64,000 nt of DNA from Pestalotiopsis fici W106-1 (GCF_000516985.1 NW_006917102.1:496001-560000), one strand, 5' to 3'. Shown: positions 21,755 through 35,500, numbered from the stretch's first letter. Numbers and translations are program-made. Notes: generated from the sequence alone by a model not told the origin.

Positions 21755-23685
21755 CTTCCTGCCGACTGTACGATCTCGTAGCCGGGGAGGCTGTCGACCT
21801 AGTCGTCAGGTCGGTGACCTTGCCCCCCCATGAGGTTGCATTGACAGAGACTACCAGCACTAGGTACCTACGGTAGGTATCTAGGTAGCTGAGCCTTGTC
21901 CAGGATTGGTCATGTCCTCCATAGACCCATGCTGGCCTCTGCCCTCGGTTCGTCTCTTCGTCCCAATTCGAGTGGGCTTGGACGAACAGACTTGGGGAAC
22001 CGGCGTTACGGCAACTTGCCAGTAGGAGGTCGAGGCCAGGGAAGAGATGGCTGAATCCGGCAAGCCTTGGGCTCCACGAGGCGTGCCAGGGGCACCTAAG
22101 CAGTCGAGGACCCGCTATATTGAGCCGGTCGAGCGCGCGGCTGCCGGGGGGCGTCTATGGTATGGAGCAGGGATACCCGGATAGTCGCAAGGGTAGCAGC
22201 ACCAGCACAGATCCACCTCTGATGGACGGACAGCAGTAAAGGAACCGAGTCTTTACAACCAGTCAAGGCCGGGCCAGCGAGGCCTCGATGGGCAGACCAC
22301 CGCCAATGGAAAGAAAATGCTTTGGCCTCTCTGCATTAGACCATGCTCGCGAGATGCAGAACGAATTTCCACCTGAGATCCGTTTGCTCAGGTTATTAGG
22401 AGCAATTGACACGGGACCGAAAAAACAGAGTGACATTGCATGCTATTGTTGGCTTTTTCTCGTCCACTAGAAATGAGACAGAAATAACACATACCGTGAA
22501 AACCTGACGAGAAGGATTGGCGATCGCAGGACCTGAGAAAACGCCAATTGAGTAAGTATTCTTTGTTTCCATGAGGAGCTTGTCATCAATCACCGAGTCA
22601 ATCTGTGTAAACTGCCGTGGTCTCTTCTTGCGGCCTGATCGTTGAAGAAAAAAAGCAAAGGCCTCCACCCTATCGAGCCCTCCCTTTCCTTCTGGGGGGC
22701 TTCTTGAAACACGCATAGCCACTGATGGGTGGTGGTGGCACTTTCTGAGCTAATGCAGGTACGGTGATGCCCCCTCAAAATTGCATTTAACGTTGTTGTA
22801 GTGTAATAGTGGTAAATGGGCCAAAACGTCAGTGCTCAAGGATTGAGGATTTTGCTTCCTCAGAGACTTGCTGTACCTGAGATGGCTTGGATCGACCAAT
22901 TCGCAGTCATCACAAGGAGCTGTCACTCATCTTGGTTCAAATGATACTGTGTAGTAGGTAGACTTCTAGGGGTTCTACTCCTCCTCCCGTTCAAATTCCT
23001 TCAGCCACGAGATCCTAGCCGGAGATCTTTGACTCCGGAGGGGGGATCTCTCATAACGCCTCCCCCATGGAGCTTTTACAACTTTGGACTGACCTGCGGA
23101 TCCGAGTTCCGCTGCAAAATGAACGCTCATAAAGTTGTGTAGGTAGGCCATCATGTTACTTACTACCGTTACCTGAAATCGGTAGCAAGCTAAAGTCAAT
23201 AGCTCTAGCACGTACACTTTTGTGGTATTGGCCCATGGCATGGAATGATTTCATGAAAGCAGAGCAGCAGTGCAGTCAGTGTAGGCGCTGTTGCACTCTA
23301 CCAACAGGGGGGGGAGAGCCAATTCTCGCGCGCTAAGGCCTAAAAGACGAAGGATGCCAAGGAGCCAAAAGGCATCGACTCACCGTCAACAGAACATCGG
23401 TGTTACTGTTCCTGGCCCAGACTTTCTCCACAACAGGACCCGCGATGGGTCGATCCGGTCGATGACCCGAAGAGGAGAAAAAAAGAAGAGATGGTCCAGA
23501 CAAAGACCAGGGGACCCTCCGATAGTAGCAGTGGTCATTTGTGTGCAAAGAGACCATCTACCCACGGAAGAGATTATCATGTCAATGTCAATACATTTTG
23601 ACGGTGGGATTCACTCGCAACTGTCCAAATGTAAGATGAATTGTCATTTCGGCGCTTCATGAGCGGCAGTCAAGCTGGTCAGGTA

Positions 23686-23717
23686 GGCAGGCAGGCAGGC
23701 AGGCAGGCAAGCAAGCA
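23686..23717 (+). repeat. (GGCA)n tetranucleotide microsatellite
   Basis: Seven to eight copies of GGCA, degenerating to AGCA at the right end. Non-coding. Confidence 0.85.
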
Positions 23718-26700
23718 ATCCCAGATTAGCCTACAAGCGCGCTGTATCCCGTAGGCCATGTATAATTCAATATTCGGATTATTTTTAAGCTATGACGGCG
23801 GCTCCTGCGTTGATTGGCCCATCTACATCTGTGTAGAGCCTTGCTTTTTTAACGCCCACCTACCACCCTACCTCCAAGACTCTCCAACCGCGGACGTCTT
23901 TCCTCTTCCCCCCCTTTTGGCTACTCGGGCGCCAGCAAAAAAAGACTCGATATGCAGACCCTGTCTCCTTGGCGCTTCAGCGTGTTTCAGTCCTCAGCCA
24001 TTCACATCTACAACCATCCTAGATTCGTTTCAAGTTTCTTTCTTTCTCCTGTCAGCTCTGGCTGCTGCGCCTTCTTTGGGGTACCGGGGGTATGCATTGA
24101 AAAAGGCCAGCACAGAAAAGTGTACACACATGATGCGGTGTGTTTGTCTGTGTAGTTTTTGACGGGTTCACTAATCCTAACGACAAGCTTAATTGTAGCT
24201 CTATTCTAGCGCTGGGATAACTGCCCCAAATCATCAGACGACAGCCCGCAAAAAAAAAGCTGCGGCACCACCGGAGTAAGGTAGATATCCTCCTATACGT
24301 AGCTCGAGGCATCCAGTCGCCCATTCGTGCGGAGTTTTAATTGCATGCTTCTTCCGCATCTGCCCACACTTGGTGCATGTACCCAAGGCCCTCAACTCAC
24401 TGTCAATTAACCCGAGTTGCTCGTATATGATCGGCAAGACTATCACGGAGAATATGAACTTAGCTCGCAACTTCGGAGAAAGACATTGGCGTGCACTACT
24501 ATCCAAGACTCTATTTTGAGGTGAATGATCTGCCATGTCTGGGCGACCAAGACACTTGTCTACCCAAGGGGACGGATCTACCAGTGTGTCGGATGATTCT
24601 TTTCTTTTTAATCCAACTTTTTTTTTTGTCTTGGGTGCTCAGACATGAAGCCATCGCTGTTGGGTATCCCTTTGGGACGGCGCCAACACGGACCCCCGGA
24701 CGCCCTCCCCTAAAAATGACAGCCGCCACAGCGCCTGGAGTCACTGCGCTCCAATCTCCTACGCGCGAGCTATACGGGCGCCGTCGCCCATGACAATATC
24801 GTCATAGGACGCAATTAGAACAAGCCAGACGAGACGGTGAGTGTACACCCACAGTAGGTAGCTGGCGGCAGTTTAGTGACTTCTAGCCAGTTTCTTCCAC
24901 TTTTAACCTATAATTTAGATTGCGGACTAGAATGGGCCCATCTCTACTACATTAGATCCGACGCTTACTTACCAGGTGTGCGGTTCACCGTTCCTGACTA
25001 AGGTAGTCCTGGAGACTCTGTTGCAGGTTTGCGCACCCCATTCATTCGTGGTGTGGCTCCTTGCCCGGAGAAGAGAGATTCGACTCGTATCTCGAGACGT
25101 TTGGATTTTGAGATCATCTTAATACAACATTCAATAATGTCGTGGCAGACTTTTCGACAGGATGCGTCGTAAGTGAGTCTGCAGGTCAACTATTACAAGC
25201 AACCACAAATCAAGGTAATTATAGCAGCAAGTCATGAAAACATTTCAACGATAATACCGGCATGATCCGAGCAAAATCAGATGGCGGCTGTGGGACTAAC
25301 ACATGATCATTGCTTTCACGAGCCTAGATCTAGGTTTACGGTGCACACAACCGTAGGAGTAGTAGTCAACTCCGGAATTTCCACTTATTCAATTAATATG
25401 CTAACCGACGCTCTGGTCAACTGATTTCCTGATCGATCAACCAAGTCCCCGTTCTGTCGTGTTTGATTCTATTAGCTGGGTCTACCGTTCACCTCAAGCC
25501 GGGTTCCCACGAGGCACTGGCACTGGAGTCAAAGAAGGGGGGGTCCCCGGCGAGACCCGCCCTCACTGTGCCATTGGCCCATGGGAATATCATCACACCC
25601 AGCAAAAATGTGCTTGAATACGGCAGTCTGTTCGTTCAGCACTGCCACGCATCAACTTCATGCAATATAGCAGAGCATCGTATTGCCATATTTCACCTCA
25701 CCCGAGCCCCCTATTTTCACCATTGACCAATTGACCAATTGACCAGCAGCACTTGCTTGAATTGCTCAAGTATACAAGAAAAGCCAGACGTCGCTCTTCT
25801 TGTTTCTCATTGATCAACCTTATGCAATTTTCTGTTTACAGCCTCTTTGCATGACTTATGCGTTTCCTTTGGTGGTTCCCCGGCGCGCGGTGAGCCAGGT
25901 TTAAAGAAACATGACCCGTTGTGAAAATCGACAGTACATGGCTCACGTCACCATCTCTATATCTCCAGGTGCCAAGCTCGGCCTCGCATATCAATTCGTC
26001 TTTCTATCCGTGACAGGTCCCTATTCGCATGCCCTCCTGTCTGGATCTCTGGATCTCTTTGGCCCTTGGGTGCCTCATCTTTTTTCCTCTTCCCTTCGGA
26101 AGTTTTTTTGCCGTCATAATTTTTTCTCACTCTCACTCTGACCCCGTTATGGGCAACATGTGGTGGTATTTCAGGAAGACCTGGTTGGTTTTTCTCTCCC
26201 AAAAGGGGACCCCTGGAGCTCCTCCCCATCTCCACGTCGGGGGAATACATCGTAGAGGGGGTTGATCGTTGACAAGGATCCTTGGGTTTCAGGTGCTCGT
26301 GCGCGCTTCTGCAGGAACAGGACTTGGCCAGCCAGCCAGCCAAATCGAAGAAAAAAAGGCTCGGTTGTCGGGAACGGCATCGCTTTCTCGGTCTTTTTTT
26401 CTCACTTCTTCTTTGTCGCTTTCCGTTGGCTACACCGGAACGCCCCATGTTGAGTTTTCTTTCTACTTGTTATTCTTTGTGCCTTGGCAATGATGCATTC
26501 GGCAAATGGAACAACTTGAACCAGTTGTCCCTGTGATTTCTATGAAACTTGCTTCGCCTTCTTTGTGATAACACTCTGCCACCCTGGTTAGGGACCAAAA
26601 CGTAATTGAAGAGTCCTGAGGGACATTGGTGGCCTGATGAGCATATTTTCTTATTCCCCCCATCGCCGTGCCGTCGAATTCTCCTTCTCGGCAGACGTTG

Positions 26701-27003
26701 CAAAACATTCGACATGCTGTCAGATCCCGCCATGTGCTTACTGCTAGAATTGAACAAAAGGACGGATTTGGGAACATTATGTATGCATGTCTTGCTCTAG
26801 TCCCGGATCCTCCTGCAATATTGTACATTTGGTGGAAAAAAGAAAGAACATGCAAATAGTAGTGGCGCGAATACTCCGAGACATCCGATCATTCATGCTC
26901 CTCTAGGGATATTTTCGTCCAAATAACAACGAGCAGAGTCATGGGAAGAGTTTTCAAAGCAAATGGATTTTCCATCTTGTTCCAAAGATCTAGATCAAAG
27001 GTA

Positions 27004-29050
27004 TTAGCCACCAGCCTGCATCCTACGTAACCGTTCTTCAGCCGCCCGAGCTCTCCGTTCTCGATCCAATCGCATCCTCTGTTCCGGCGTGAGCCCTCTG
27101 GCCTCTTCCTCGCGCTTCTCCTGAGCCGTCTTGGGAAGACTGCTGCCCAGCGCCCCCTTGCGAGGCGTCTTGGACGGGATCTTGGGTCCCTCAGTCTTGA
27201 GACGTGCCTCTTCAGCTTTCCTGCGCTCAGCTTCCTTCTTCTCTTCTTCGTTTCGCTCCCGCTCGTCACGCTTCTCTGCCTCGGCGCGCTTCATGGGCGG
27301 TGCTACTTTGGCACTTTCCCAATCCCACTTGTCCTCGCCCAGTTCATCGCGTGCGACCCTAAAGGCATCCCTGGTCGACCGGTCTCCCGCAAGTTCAAAG
27401 GCTGTCTTGCCTTCCCGATTCTTGATGGTTGGATCTGCGGCTGCTTTTGTGAGCAGTCCCAGCACCAAAGGCCCCGAGTTTTGGCTCGCAGATAGATGAA
27501 GGCAGGTCGGGGCATGGTAGTTTTGTTGCGAATCCACCGGCTGAAACAGAAAGTCTGCCGCAACGTCGTTATTCTTGAGGTATGACAAGAGTGCTGGTAA
27601 TTTCGACCTTCGTACAAATGCTTGCAACTGTGATGTGTGAAGCAGCGCCGTTTCTTCCTCCTCTGTCAACTTTGGCGCCGCCGGTTTGGCGGGTTTGGGC
27701 GTAGATGGCTTTGCTGGCGCCTCGGTCTGTGCCTTTTCTTGAACTGGATCGACTTCGCGAACCTTTAAGCGCGTGAGCTCGATAAACGAGCGCATAAGCT
27801 CATTCTGAGTCGCTCTCTTGGTACTGAATGGGAATCCTCGTATCCTCGGGTCGTTTGCACGCAGCACCTGTCCCTCATATGGCCCAAACAGGGTTCTCCT
27901 GTTGGTCGAACCTGTAGCCCTGATGAACAGCAGCTCAGAAGTGTCGAGCAACCCTTTCCAGTCCTGGAGCAGCTGCCGGACCTCGTCCACCAAAGCCTGC
28001 TCATTGTATCGACGAATACTTGAACCGGCCGAGTGCGCATTTCCTTTTGCATTATCGTTTGCTGATTGTGAACCACCTTGTTTCCTCCTCGTGGTGTATC
28101 TGTGGAATGTCTTGTGTGCTAGCACTGTTGCTTCCCTGTTCAGCGGTCCTGAAGTCGCGCCGTGTTTGGTCTGTCTAGGTGCAAGCGAGACGACCATAGC
28201 TGCAAAGTGGCCGCCTCCAATCATGCACAGGAAAATGTGTGGTCCCTTGTAGGCGGCTGGTGCAATACCACCATCGGCATTGGGTTTGGGTGCTGCAATC
28301 GGCTCAAGCTGTTTCTTCCTTATGACTTCGACCAGCTCTGTCTCCTTGTTTGCCTCTTCGGGTTGGAATATCGCGCGGTAGATTCCGAAAAATGTGTTGG
28401 CTGGCAGTACTGGCGAGCTGAACCACAACAATGGTGGCTTTCCGCTGCCCCTCTGCCTCCTCGTCGTAGACTCGTCATCATCGTTGCCGGCGTCACCGTT
28501 GCTATTTCTCTCTGCCAGGGTGGCTTGTTTCTTCAAAAGTGCTGTAAGAGTGCTCTCCTTCTTGTCATCATCGTCGTCTGACTCGGACGAGTCTGATCCC
28601 GACAAGCTCTCGTCGAGATCTCCCACGAGCTTTTCGAACTCGGTCTCGGTTACAGGTGGCCGACCGCGCAGCTTTTGTTTGAGGTTGTAGTGGTGCAAAT
28701 CCGACTTTTGGTGCCCGCGCTGGTCGAGCACATTGTCAAAGGTGAGGCTGCACAGCGAGCAGGCCTGGGAGCCCACGGACAGGTTCTCGGACGAGGACGG
28801 CGAGGACAGGGGCAATGATTCGTCTGCTTTGGAAGATGGTATAGCCTCGGGAGCTGCGACTTCAGAGGTTGACGTGGCAAAGGTCAAGGTAGTCAAGACC
28901 TCGGGCGGCAGGTCGTAGACTGTTTGGGCGCATTCGCGGTTAGCGGGGTGGAATCAAGGGCGGGCAGGAGACGGATGCGAACGAACCATAGAGGGGCCGC
29001 TTGAGGAGGTCATCTCCTTGCTTCTTGTCCTTGTCCATGGCGACAGGCAT
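27004..29050 (-). CDS. vms1: Vms1/ANKZF1 peptidyl-tRNA hydrolase (ribosome quality control)
   Basis: Release enzyme of the ribosome-associated quality control pathway: it cuts nascent chains from tRNA on stalled 60S subunits and also recruits Cdc48. Two exons (29050-28987, 28919-27004) give 659 residues. The small first exon, with intron GTTCGT...ACAG of 67 bases, restores the N-terminal segment RPLYVYDLPPEVL expected in fungal orthologues. A C2H2 zinc finger follows (Cys75, Cys78, His about 91 and 97; CSLCSLTF), then the VLRF1 domain (about 230-400). That domain includes GGGHFAAMVVSL and the catalytic-Gln segment RYTTRRKQGGSQ (Gln about 302). Ankyrin-like sequence follows (HLSASQNSGPLVLGLL, with KNREGKTAFELA). 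The C-terminus is a charged coiled coil ending RRMQAGG, in the position of the VCP-interacting motif. An in-frame second Met (29038, in a strong GCCATGG context) is an alternative start. Confidence 0.94.
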
Positions 29051-29878
29051 TGCAAGGTCAAGCTCTCTTGGCCGTTGTCGTCGTCGTCGTCGTCGTGGTT
29101 GATCAAGGCAGAAATGACGCCAAGGAAATGTTTGCGCTAAACTGATGGTCGCAATGAGGTCACTGAAGCCGTACGTATTTACTGAACGAACCATGGAGGG
29201 GCAAGCTCTCTTTTATCGCCCTCTGATAAGACCCGCTCTTATAGCCGCAGTACAAACGACAAAATAAGACGAATGACTCAACCGGACAAGAAGAATATGA
29301 ATAAGCATACTGCTGTAATTGTTTTGGTAGTTTTTAATTTCATCAGACAAGTAATTATACCCTTTAAATTGAAACGAAATTCGACACGCAAAGTCATTTA
29401 CCTCGTATCACATAATTCTTGACATATGCAATTGAATATCCACAATCCGCCTTTTTGGTTCTGCTCTCGCAATGAGTCCTCAAGCTTGGGGATCGAAAAT
29501 GTCCAGATGCATATGGAGGCAAGAAAAAAAGAAACAAAAAGACAAGACTTTTTCTACAATCTTTGTGCATCAACGTGATCTCATTATCTAGACAATGGCC
29601 GATTATCTTGTCTTGGACAACACTCAAGACAAGTGTTTTGATCTCCAGACCGTCATACTCTGCAAAACAAAGACTCTGTTTTCGCGACCTATAAATCAAA
29701 CCCCATGCCTCGCATCTTGTCAAGTAATCTGTGGTATCCCAGCATTGTATATAATTAGCTGACCGGTTCAGCTTTCAAGTTTCGATTCTTGTACTCGTTT
29801 CTTGCCTGTTTCCCTTCCGGCCGCTCAACCTCTTGTCTTTGAGTACCTATTTTCGTATTGATATATACAGGCATCAGG
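29051..29878. other. Divergent spacer between Vms1 and the Cys-rich unknown gene
   Basis: Shared promoter region. The frame of Vms1 exon 1 stays open upstream to 29194, but this part looks like leader sequence. No other gene was seen. Confidence 0.45.
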
Positions 29879-31147
29879 ATGGTTTGTCAGTGCGTCAAGA
29901 AGAGAGTCACCTACTCCTGCCTCCATCAGGAGTCGAAGCTCGAGAAATGCTGGCGTGACAATTGGAGACACGAGTTTCCATGCCTAGAGGTCTTGGTACC
30001 GCGCTGCGACTCGCCGGTCCAGTCCAAGCGCAAGAAGAGGTTCGGCTTCTGCCCCAAATGTGCGGCGCATTTTGGTCTGCCGGAGCGGCCTTCCCGTTAT
30101 GACAAAAAATACGTCGAGAGGTATCTAGACTACAAAAAGGACATGCGACTGGCAGAGGAGAGGATCAAGGCAACGGATATACCCCTCAGTGCTGTGTTTG
30201 GCAAGGCACATGTCGAGCGTGAGCCTGGTGGACAACAAAGCCCGATGCGAGTGAGACGGAGTAGCAACCCTACACAGGCATCAAACAAGACCAGGACTGT
30301 TAATACCACTGGTAGACATGTCTCAAGTGAGGATAGTCCCCATACTCGTTTCTTGGTATCGAGAGCCGCTCCAAAAGTCTTGAGCGCCTTTTCCCTCCAT
30401 GACGGCGAAAGTGAGGATGAGTCGGACGGCGAGGCCCACGAGTCTGACGCCGAGGTATATGAGTTAGAGTACATGTCAACAAGCCAGAATAGCACGCCAC
30501 AAAACCGAGCAAGGACTTCCACTAACTACCCCAGCTATTCCATGGATGTGACGGATGCTGCAAGAGCATCTACACTGCTGAGTCTCTGCCACGACTCGGA
30601 CTCGGATTCGGATGTAGTGACGACCGAATTCGACATTGAGCTCGACGAGTTCGAGTCCGTCGTCATACACCGGGCCGTGCCCAAACTGGAAATGCCCTCG
30701 AGGCCTCGCGGCAAAGGTAGAAAGTTCTACCAGAGCGGCCTGCGCTCTGTCCAATCGCCCAGCGGCTTCGCCACGCGCGTCAAGACGGCACGCAGCCACA
30801 GCCTGAGCATCCCGTGCCCGCCACCGCCCGTGGTCGGCAGGGTATTTACGGGCCGCTGCCGCGAGCACCAAGGCGTGCCTCCTCCTCTTACTCCCCGCGA
30901 CGGCGGCTGCTGCTCGACGTGTGAGCGGGGCGGCGTCTACCTCGAGGCCGGCATCCCGACCGTGGAGGATGAGCTCCGCCGAAACGCGCGCTCGGCCCCG
31001 CCCATCTTGATTCGGTGCCAGGTGCCCGCGTCCCGGTTCGAGTGCGCCGTGCAGACGTGCTTTTGTGATCTCGTAAGTGACGACAAGTGTCTCACGTGCC
31101 GAGAGCGGGAGAAGCAGGCCGAGATTTTGGGAGCCGCTTTTTTCTAG
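29879..31147 (+). CDS. Unrecognised protein with Cys-rich N- and C-terminal zinc-finger-like ends
   Basis: Single exon, 422 residues, beginning with the ATG in AGGATGGTTTGTCAG. I do not recognise a family. The N-terminal 65 residues contain eight cysteines (3, 5, 14, 24, 35, 43, 59, 62) with many basic residues, including a CPKC pair (KRFGFCPKCAAHFGLPERP), suggestive of a metal-binding fold. The middle (about 75-290) is polar, with acidic Ser/Asp runs (HDSDSDSDVV) and likely disordered. The C-terminal 110 residues contain further Cys motifs (CREH, CCSTC, CAVQTCFCDL, CLTC). No signal peptide or membrane segment is present. Codon use matches the neighbours and the frame is long and uninterrupted, so I consider it a real gene. 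It diverges from Vms1. Confidence 0.75.
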   Translation: MVCQCVKKRVTYSCLHQESKLEKCWRDNWRHEFPCLEVLVPRCDSPVQSKRKKRFGFCPKCAAHFGLPERPSRYDKKYVERYLDYKKDMRLAEERIKATDIPLSAVFGKAHVEREPGGQQSPMRVRRSSNPTQASNKTRTVNTTGRHVSSEDSPHTRFLVSRAAPKVLSAFSLHDGESEDESDGEAHESDAEVYELEYMSTSQNSTPQNRARTSTNYPSYSMDVTDAARASTLLSLCHDSDSDSDVVTTEFDIELDEFESVVIHRAVPKLEMPSRPRGKGRKFYQSGLRSVQSPSGFATRVKTARSHSLSIPCPPPPVVGRVFTGRCREHQGVPPPLTPRDGGCCSTCERGGVYLEAGIPTVEDELRRNARSAPPILIRCQVPASRFECAVQTCFCDLVSDDKCLTCREREKQAEILGAAFF

Positions 31148-32558
31148 GGTGAGTAGTAATCAGGACAATACTGAAAGTGATATATAGTACTAAATGGGAA
31201 TTTTACCGAGTCTCAAAGGTAACACCTAATATCGGCCCTCGAAAAATGCTCTTGAGCATGTGGGATGCTGCTTCGTTATCTTACTGTGAACGTAGACCAT
31301 ACCATCTGGAATTTAGCGTCTAGAGCCTTCGGCCATTGTTGATTCACAGTTTCGTACCATGTGCAGTACTTATATATTAATCATAATTTCTCATACTTAT
31401 CACAAGGCTATCTTTCTGCCATGTTCAAGGCCGTAATGCTTGGCTCCGTCAGTAAAGATCCAAGGACCTTGCCAAATGCCTAGTCTTCAAATCGTTGTGT
31501 ACATGCCACCAACGCTCTGACAATCTGGATCGAATACTCATGGCGAGGCCCATGATGCACGATTCTTTCGAGCGAGGCAGTACTTTAATATGCCGGTCTG
31601 TTCATCCAGTCCTTGACCCTGTCCCCAAAACTATTGCTCATCCGTCGACTCGGCGCGTGGTCAACATGGCCAACCATGCCAGTGGACCCAGAGGATGGGG
31701 AACGGCCGACAATGGTGCGGTTCTTGTAGCCTTTTACATCGCAAGCAAATATTTTTCAGTACAGTATTCTCATCATGGACAAGATATCAGTCGGGAACAT
31801 GACGTACTAGTAGAGTCTCGCCGGCCGGGATTGGAGATGATGGCGTCGTACTTTTCCTTTGCCGCTAGATATTGCTTTGACATTTTGGCTGATGTTTCCT
31901 ACTTTCTGTGGTTGTATGCTGAATTGTCCATACAAAAATAATAGAAGAAATCGAAGGAACCAGAAACGTGCTGATATTAGCGTATTCAAGCTCTTATATG
32001 TGCTGGCATGGGGAGATTAAGGTTGTACAAGAGTTGGAGTCACCCCTCAATATGATATCAGACAACCGCTTAGGGGCTCTTGCTGAGGAAGGTTATTGGT
32101 AGATTTGATTACTGGCACGCAAGCTCATTGGATGCTCCGCACAAAACAATGAATTGGGTGCAACTCTAATGGGAGCTTCGCGAGACGGATTGGCTGGTTT
32201 GAATAAAGGTGTTGTCGGGTCATGAGACGTGGAGGGAGCTTGTGCTCAAGGCAGACAAGTCCAAATGGACAATTGCCTGGTCCGTGTATGTATAGTGTTT
32301 TGCAACGTCCACTGCATTGAAATCGTACTATTTCATCCTCGGCAGTTGGCTGCAAATCAGAAAGCATGATATCGAAACTTTGATTCTACTTTATCTTTAA
32401 ATATATCTCTGATACAACAAGACTCTATACAAAACGTTGGTCTAGGTCAAGCAAGAGCCCTTCGAGGGCAAGAAGACAAAAACAAATTCCTGGAACTCCG
32501 CGGCACCTCTACAACAAAGATCGCTCGCTTGCAAAGGAGGAAACAAGAAAATGCCATA
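31148..32558. other. Convergent spacer between the Cys-rich unknown gene and the P-type ATPase gene
   Basis: 1.4 kb of 3' flanks, AT-rich in parts. A 148-codon frame near 31495-31941 has no ATG-supported protein features and is not called. Confidence 0.45.
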
Positions 32559-35500
32559 CTACCAAGCAAACTTGGCAACAGTTCCGTTAGGATACTTGCG
32601 GACCAGGTACTTGCGACCCTCATCAAACAACAAAATAAACATGCCAAAGGCAAATGGCAAAAAGTAGTGCTCGACGGGCACCTCGGTAGTGCCGAGAACG
32701 GCCTGAAAGACGGGCACGTAGAGCCAAAAGATGGCCATGAGCAGGGCAAAGATGATGGCCGGGAACAGCCAGAGATTCTGCGTTAGCTTGTTGAAGGCCG
32801 GGGGGTGTTGGAAGATGCTCCAGCGGCGGGTACGGATAGCCATGAGGTTAAACCATTGCCTAATTTCCAAGAAATTGATTAGTATACAGAAGGGGTGAGT
32901 AAAGGAGACGCTGAGTAATATTGCGACTTACATGACAACCAGGTTGATGAAATACACCGAAGAGGCTTCATTGAGCTTCTGGGTGTAGTAGGCGGAATCG
33001 ACACCATCCGGCACTGCGCCGAAACCGAACCAAAGGGTGCCAAAGGGGATGCCGCTGCGCTCGAGGTACCAGTAGGCCATGGCAAAGGAAGCGACCGTCT
33101 CCAAGACACCGAGGACACCGTATGCGTGAAGGATGAGCTGCCAGTCGACCAGGCGATCCTTCTTGACATCTCGGGGCTTGCGGAGGAGGACATCGGCTTC
33201 GGGCTTTTCGTACGACAAGGCAGTGGCGGCAGCGCAGTCGGTGAAACAGCTATCAATGTGTCAGTCTACGTTTCGCCATAATGTTTGTGGAGTGGGAATA
33301 GTGTGAGGACATACCAGATGATAATCATGAGGAAAGATGACAGGATCTGCGGCAGACCAAAGCAGACATTGGTCATGACGGGCCAGAACTCGGCAAACGA
33401 ACCAGCGGGGAGCAAGTAGCAAATGACCTTCTTGAGGTTGTCAAAGACGACACGACCATACTGAACAGCCTCGACGACCGAGGCAAACGAGTCGAGGAGA
33501 ACCATGTCGGCAGCTTCAATGGCAATGTCGGAACCGCTGCCCATGGCGATACCAACGTCGGCGGCCTTGAGCGAGGGGGCGTCATTGACACCGTCACCCG
33601 TCATGGCGACGACGCCACTGTTTTGGAACTCCTTGACGATGCGCAGCTTCTGCTCGGGCGTGGTGCGCGCAAAGACGACCTCTTCGTACTGTGTCAGAAT
33701 CTTCCACTGGTGCGCGCTCATGCCCATCAGATCTGGGCCGCTGAGGACAATGGACTGGCGAGAGACCATGGATTTTTCATCGTCCGCGACCTCCTCACGA
33801 GGTAGGTTCTCCAGGCCGTGGACTGCCGGGGTGGGAAGCGTGACAATACCGGCATCTTGTGCAATGGCGAGAGCAGTGAGGGCAAAGTCACCAGTAACCT
33901 AAATACGTCAGCATTTTCATATTGTATCACCCCGTTGGCATGACTACTCACCATGAAGAAGCGGATACCAGCACCACGGAGAGTCGAGACGACCGATTTG
34001 ATCTCGGGGCGAAGGGGATCGACAATGGCGACGAGACCAACAAGCGTAAGACCAGTCTTGGCCTGCTCGGCCATCTCGTCTTCAAACTGGGTAGTGCCGG
34101 CCTGGTTTCTGACGTCTGCGCGACGAATGGTCTTGCGGGCGAGGAGGATGCATCGCTTTCCCTGACTGCTGTAGATGTTCTTGACGCCCTCGATGGTGGC
34201 TCGCATGTCGGCGTCAAAGGGCTGAGCTTCTCCGGAGCTGGTAATGTAGTAGGAGCAGCGACCGACGAGAACATCAGGGGCACCCTTGATTGTGAGTAGA
34301 CTGGGGAAAAAAGGTCAGCGTTGGCACGGCACCTATGGGCAAGGGGAGGTGTATAGCAGGATGTGACTTACGTATCGCCTTGCTTGAAGATTTCGGCTTC
34401 GGATTGAGGTAGAGTTGCGGCGAGACAGTCATTCTTGAAGAGAGAAAAGGCCCGGATCATGTACTTGTTCTTGGAGTTGAAGGCGAGGTCAAAGGTCTTT
34501 TGCCAGCACTGGCGCATGTGACTGACGGAGCCGAGCTTCTCAGAGAATCGCAGAATGGCCTGATCAGTTGCATCACCATAGACGCGTCTCTGCTCAATGG
34601 GCAAGTTGTTGGTGGCAGCATCAAATTCAGCGGCATTACACAAGGCGGAAAGGGCGCGCATCTGGCTAATGCCACTGGCGGCCGCCGGCGCCGAGTCGGG
34701 AGTAACCTTTCTGCCAAGCTGCTCTTCGGCATCCTCGGTAGTGACTGTGCTGGTCCCGATTGTGCATTCCGTTACAGTCATGAGGTTCTGTTGAGAGTTA
34801 GCCAGTGTGATATTTGAAAAGTACAGCACTTGAAGGTCACCTGAGTAAGTGTTCCAGTCTTGTCAGAGCAGATAACCGAGACCGATCCCAGAGTCTCTAC
34901 AGTCTTGAGCGATTTACACAGGACCTTGTTCTTCTGCATGATACCGGCGGTGATGGTGAGACCGGCCGTGACGGCAATGGGTAGACCTTCGGGGATAAAG
35001 GCAATGGCGACACTGACACAGCTGACAATGAGCATGGGCACACTGATCCAACCAGGATGCTCAGTGCGAAGCCACGCGCCCCAGACAATCAGTACAATGG
35101 CAATCATGGTAATCATGATGGAGCAAATGATTATGACAAAGTAGAGAACCTCGCGCTCGAGGGTGGTCATCTTGGCCTTGGGTTCATTGGTCAAGTTTGC
35201 GATCCGGCCAAAGACGGTACGGTCACCAGTGCCGACAACGATACCAGTACAGGTACCTGAAGTACAGTGAGTTCCCTGCAGACCAATGTTCTTGGTTTCC
35301 AGGTAGTTATCATCAGTCGAGTCGACAGTGGCGGCGAGCGGCACAGATTCACCAGTCAGGATGGACCGGTCAAATCTGGCATCACCCGAGACCTGGAGGA
35401 AGCGAATGTCGGCAGGAAGTTTGTTGCCAGCCTTGACGGTAACAATGTCTCCGGGAACCAGGTCAATGGCCGACATGGATGATTGCTTGCCATCGCGAAT

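Larger units (their letters stand above)
21515..27003. other. 5.5-kb gene-free region upstream of the adhesin
   Basis: No gene could be supported on either strand despite many short frames; the longest (about 130 codons near 23758 and 160 codons near 26000) lack domains and splice support. It includes a TATA-like box for the adhesin (21748), a tetranucleotide repeat (23686), a cluster of TAGGTACC-like words near 21862-21890, and a short triplicated TTGACCA motif near 25725-25745. It could hold a complex promoter or an unrecognised non-coding transcript. Confidence 0.45.
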
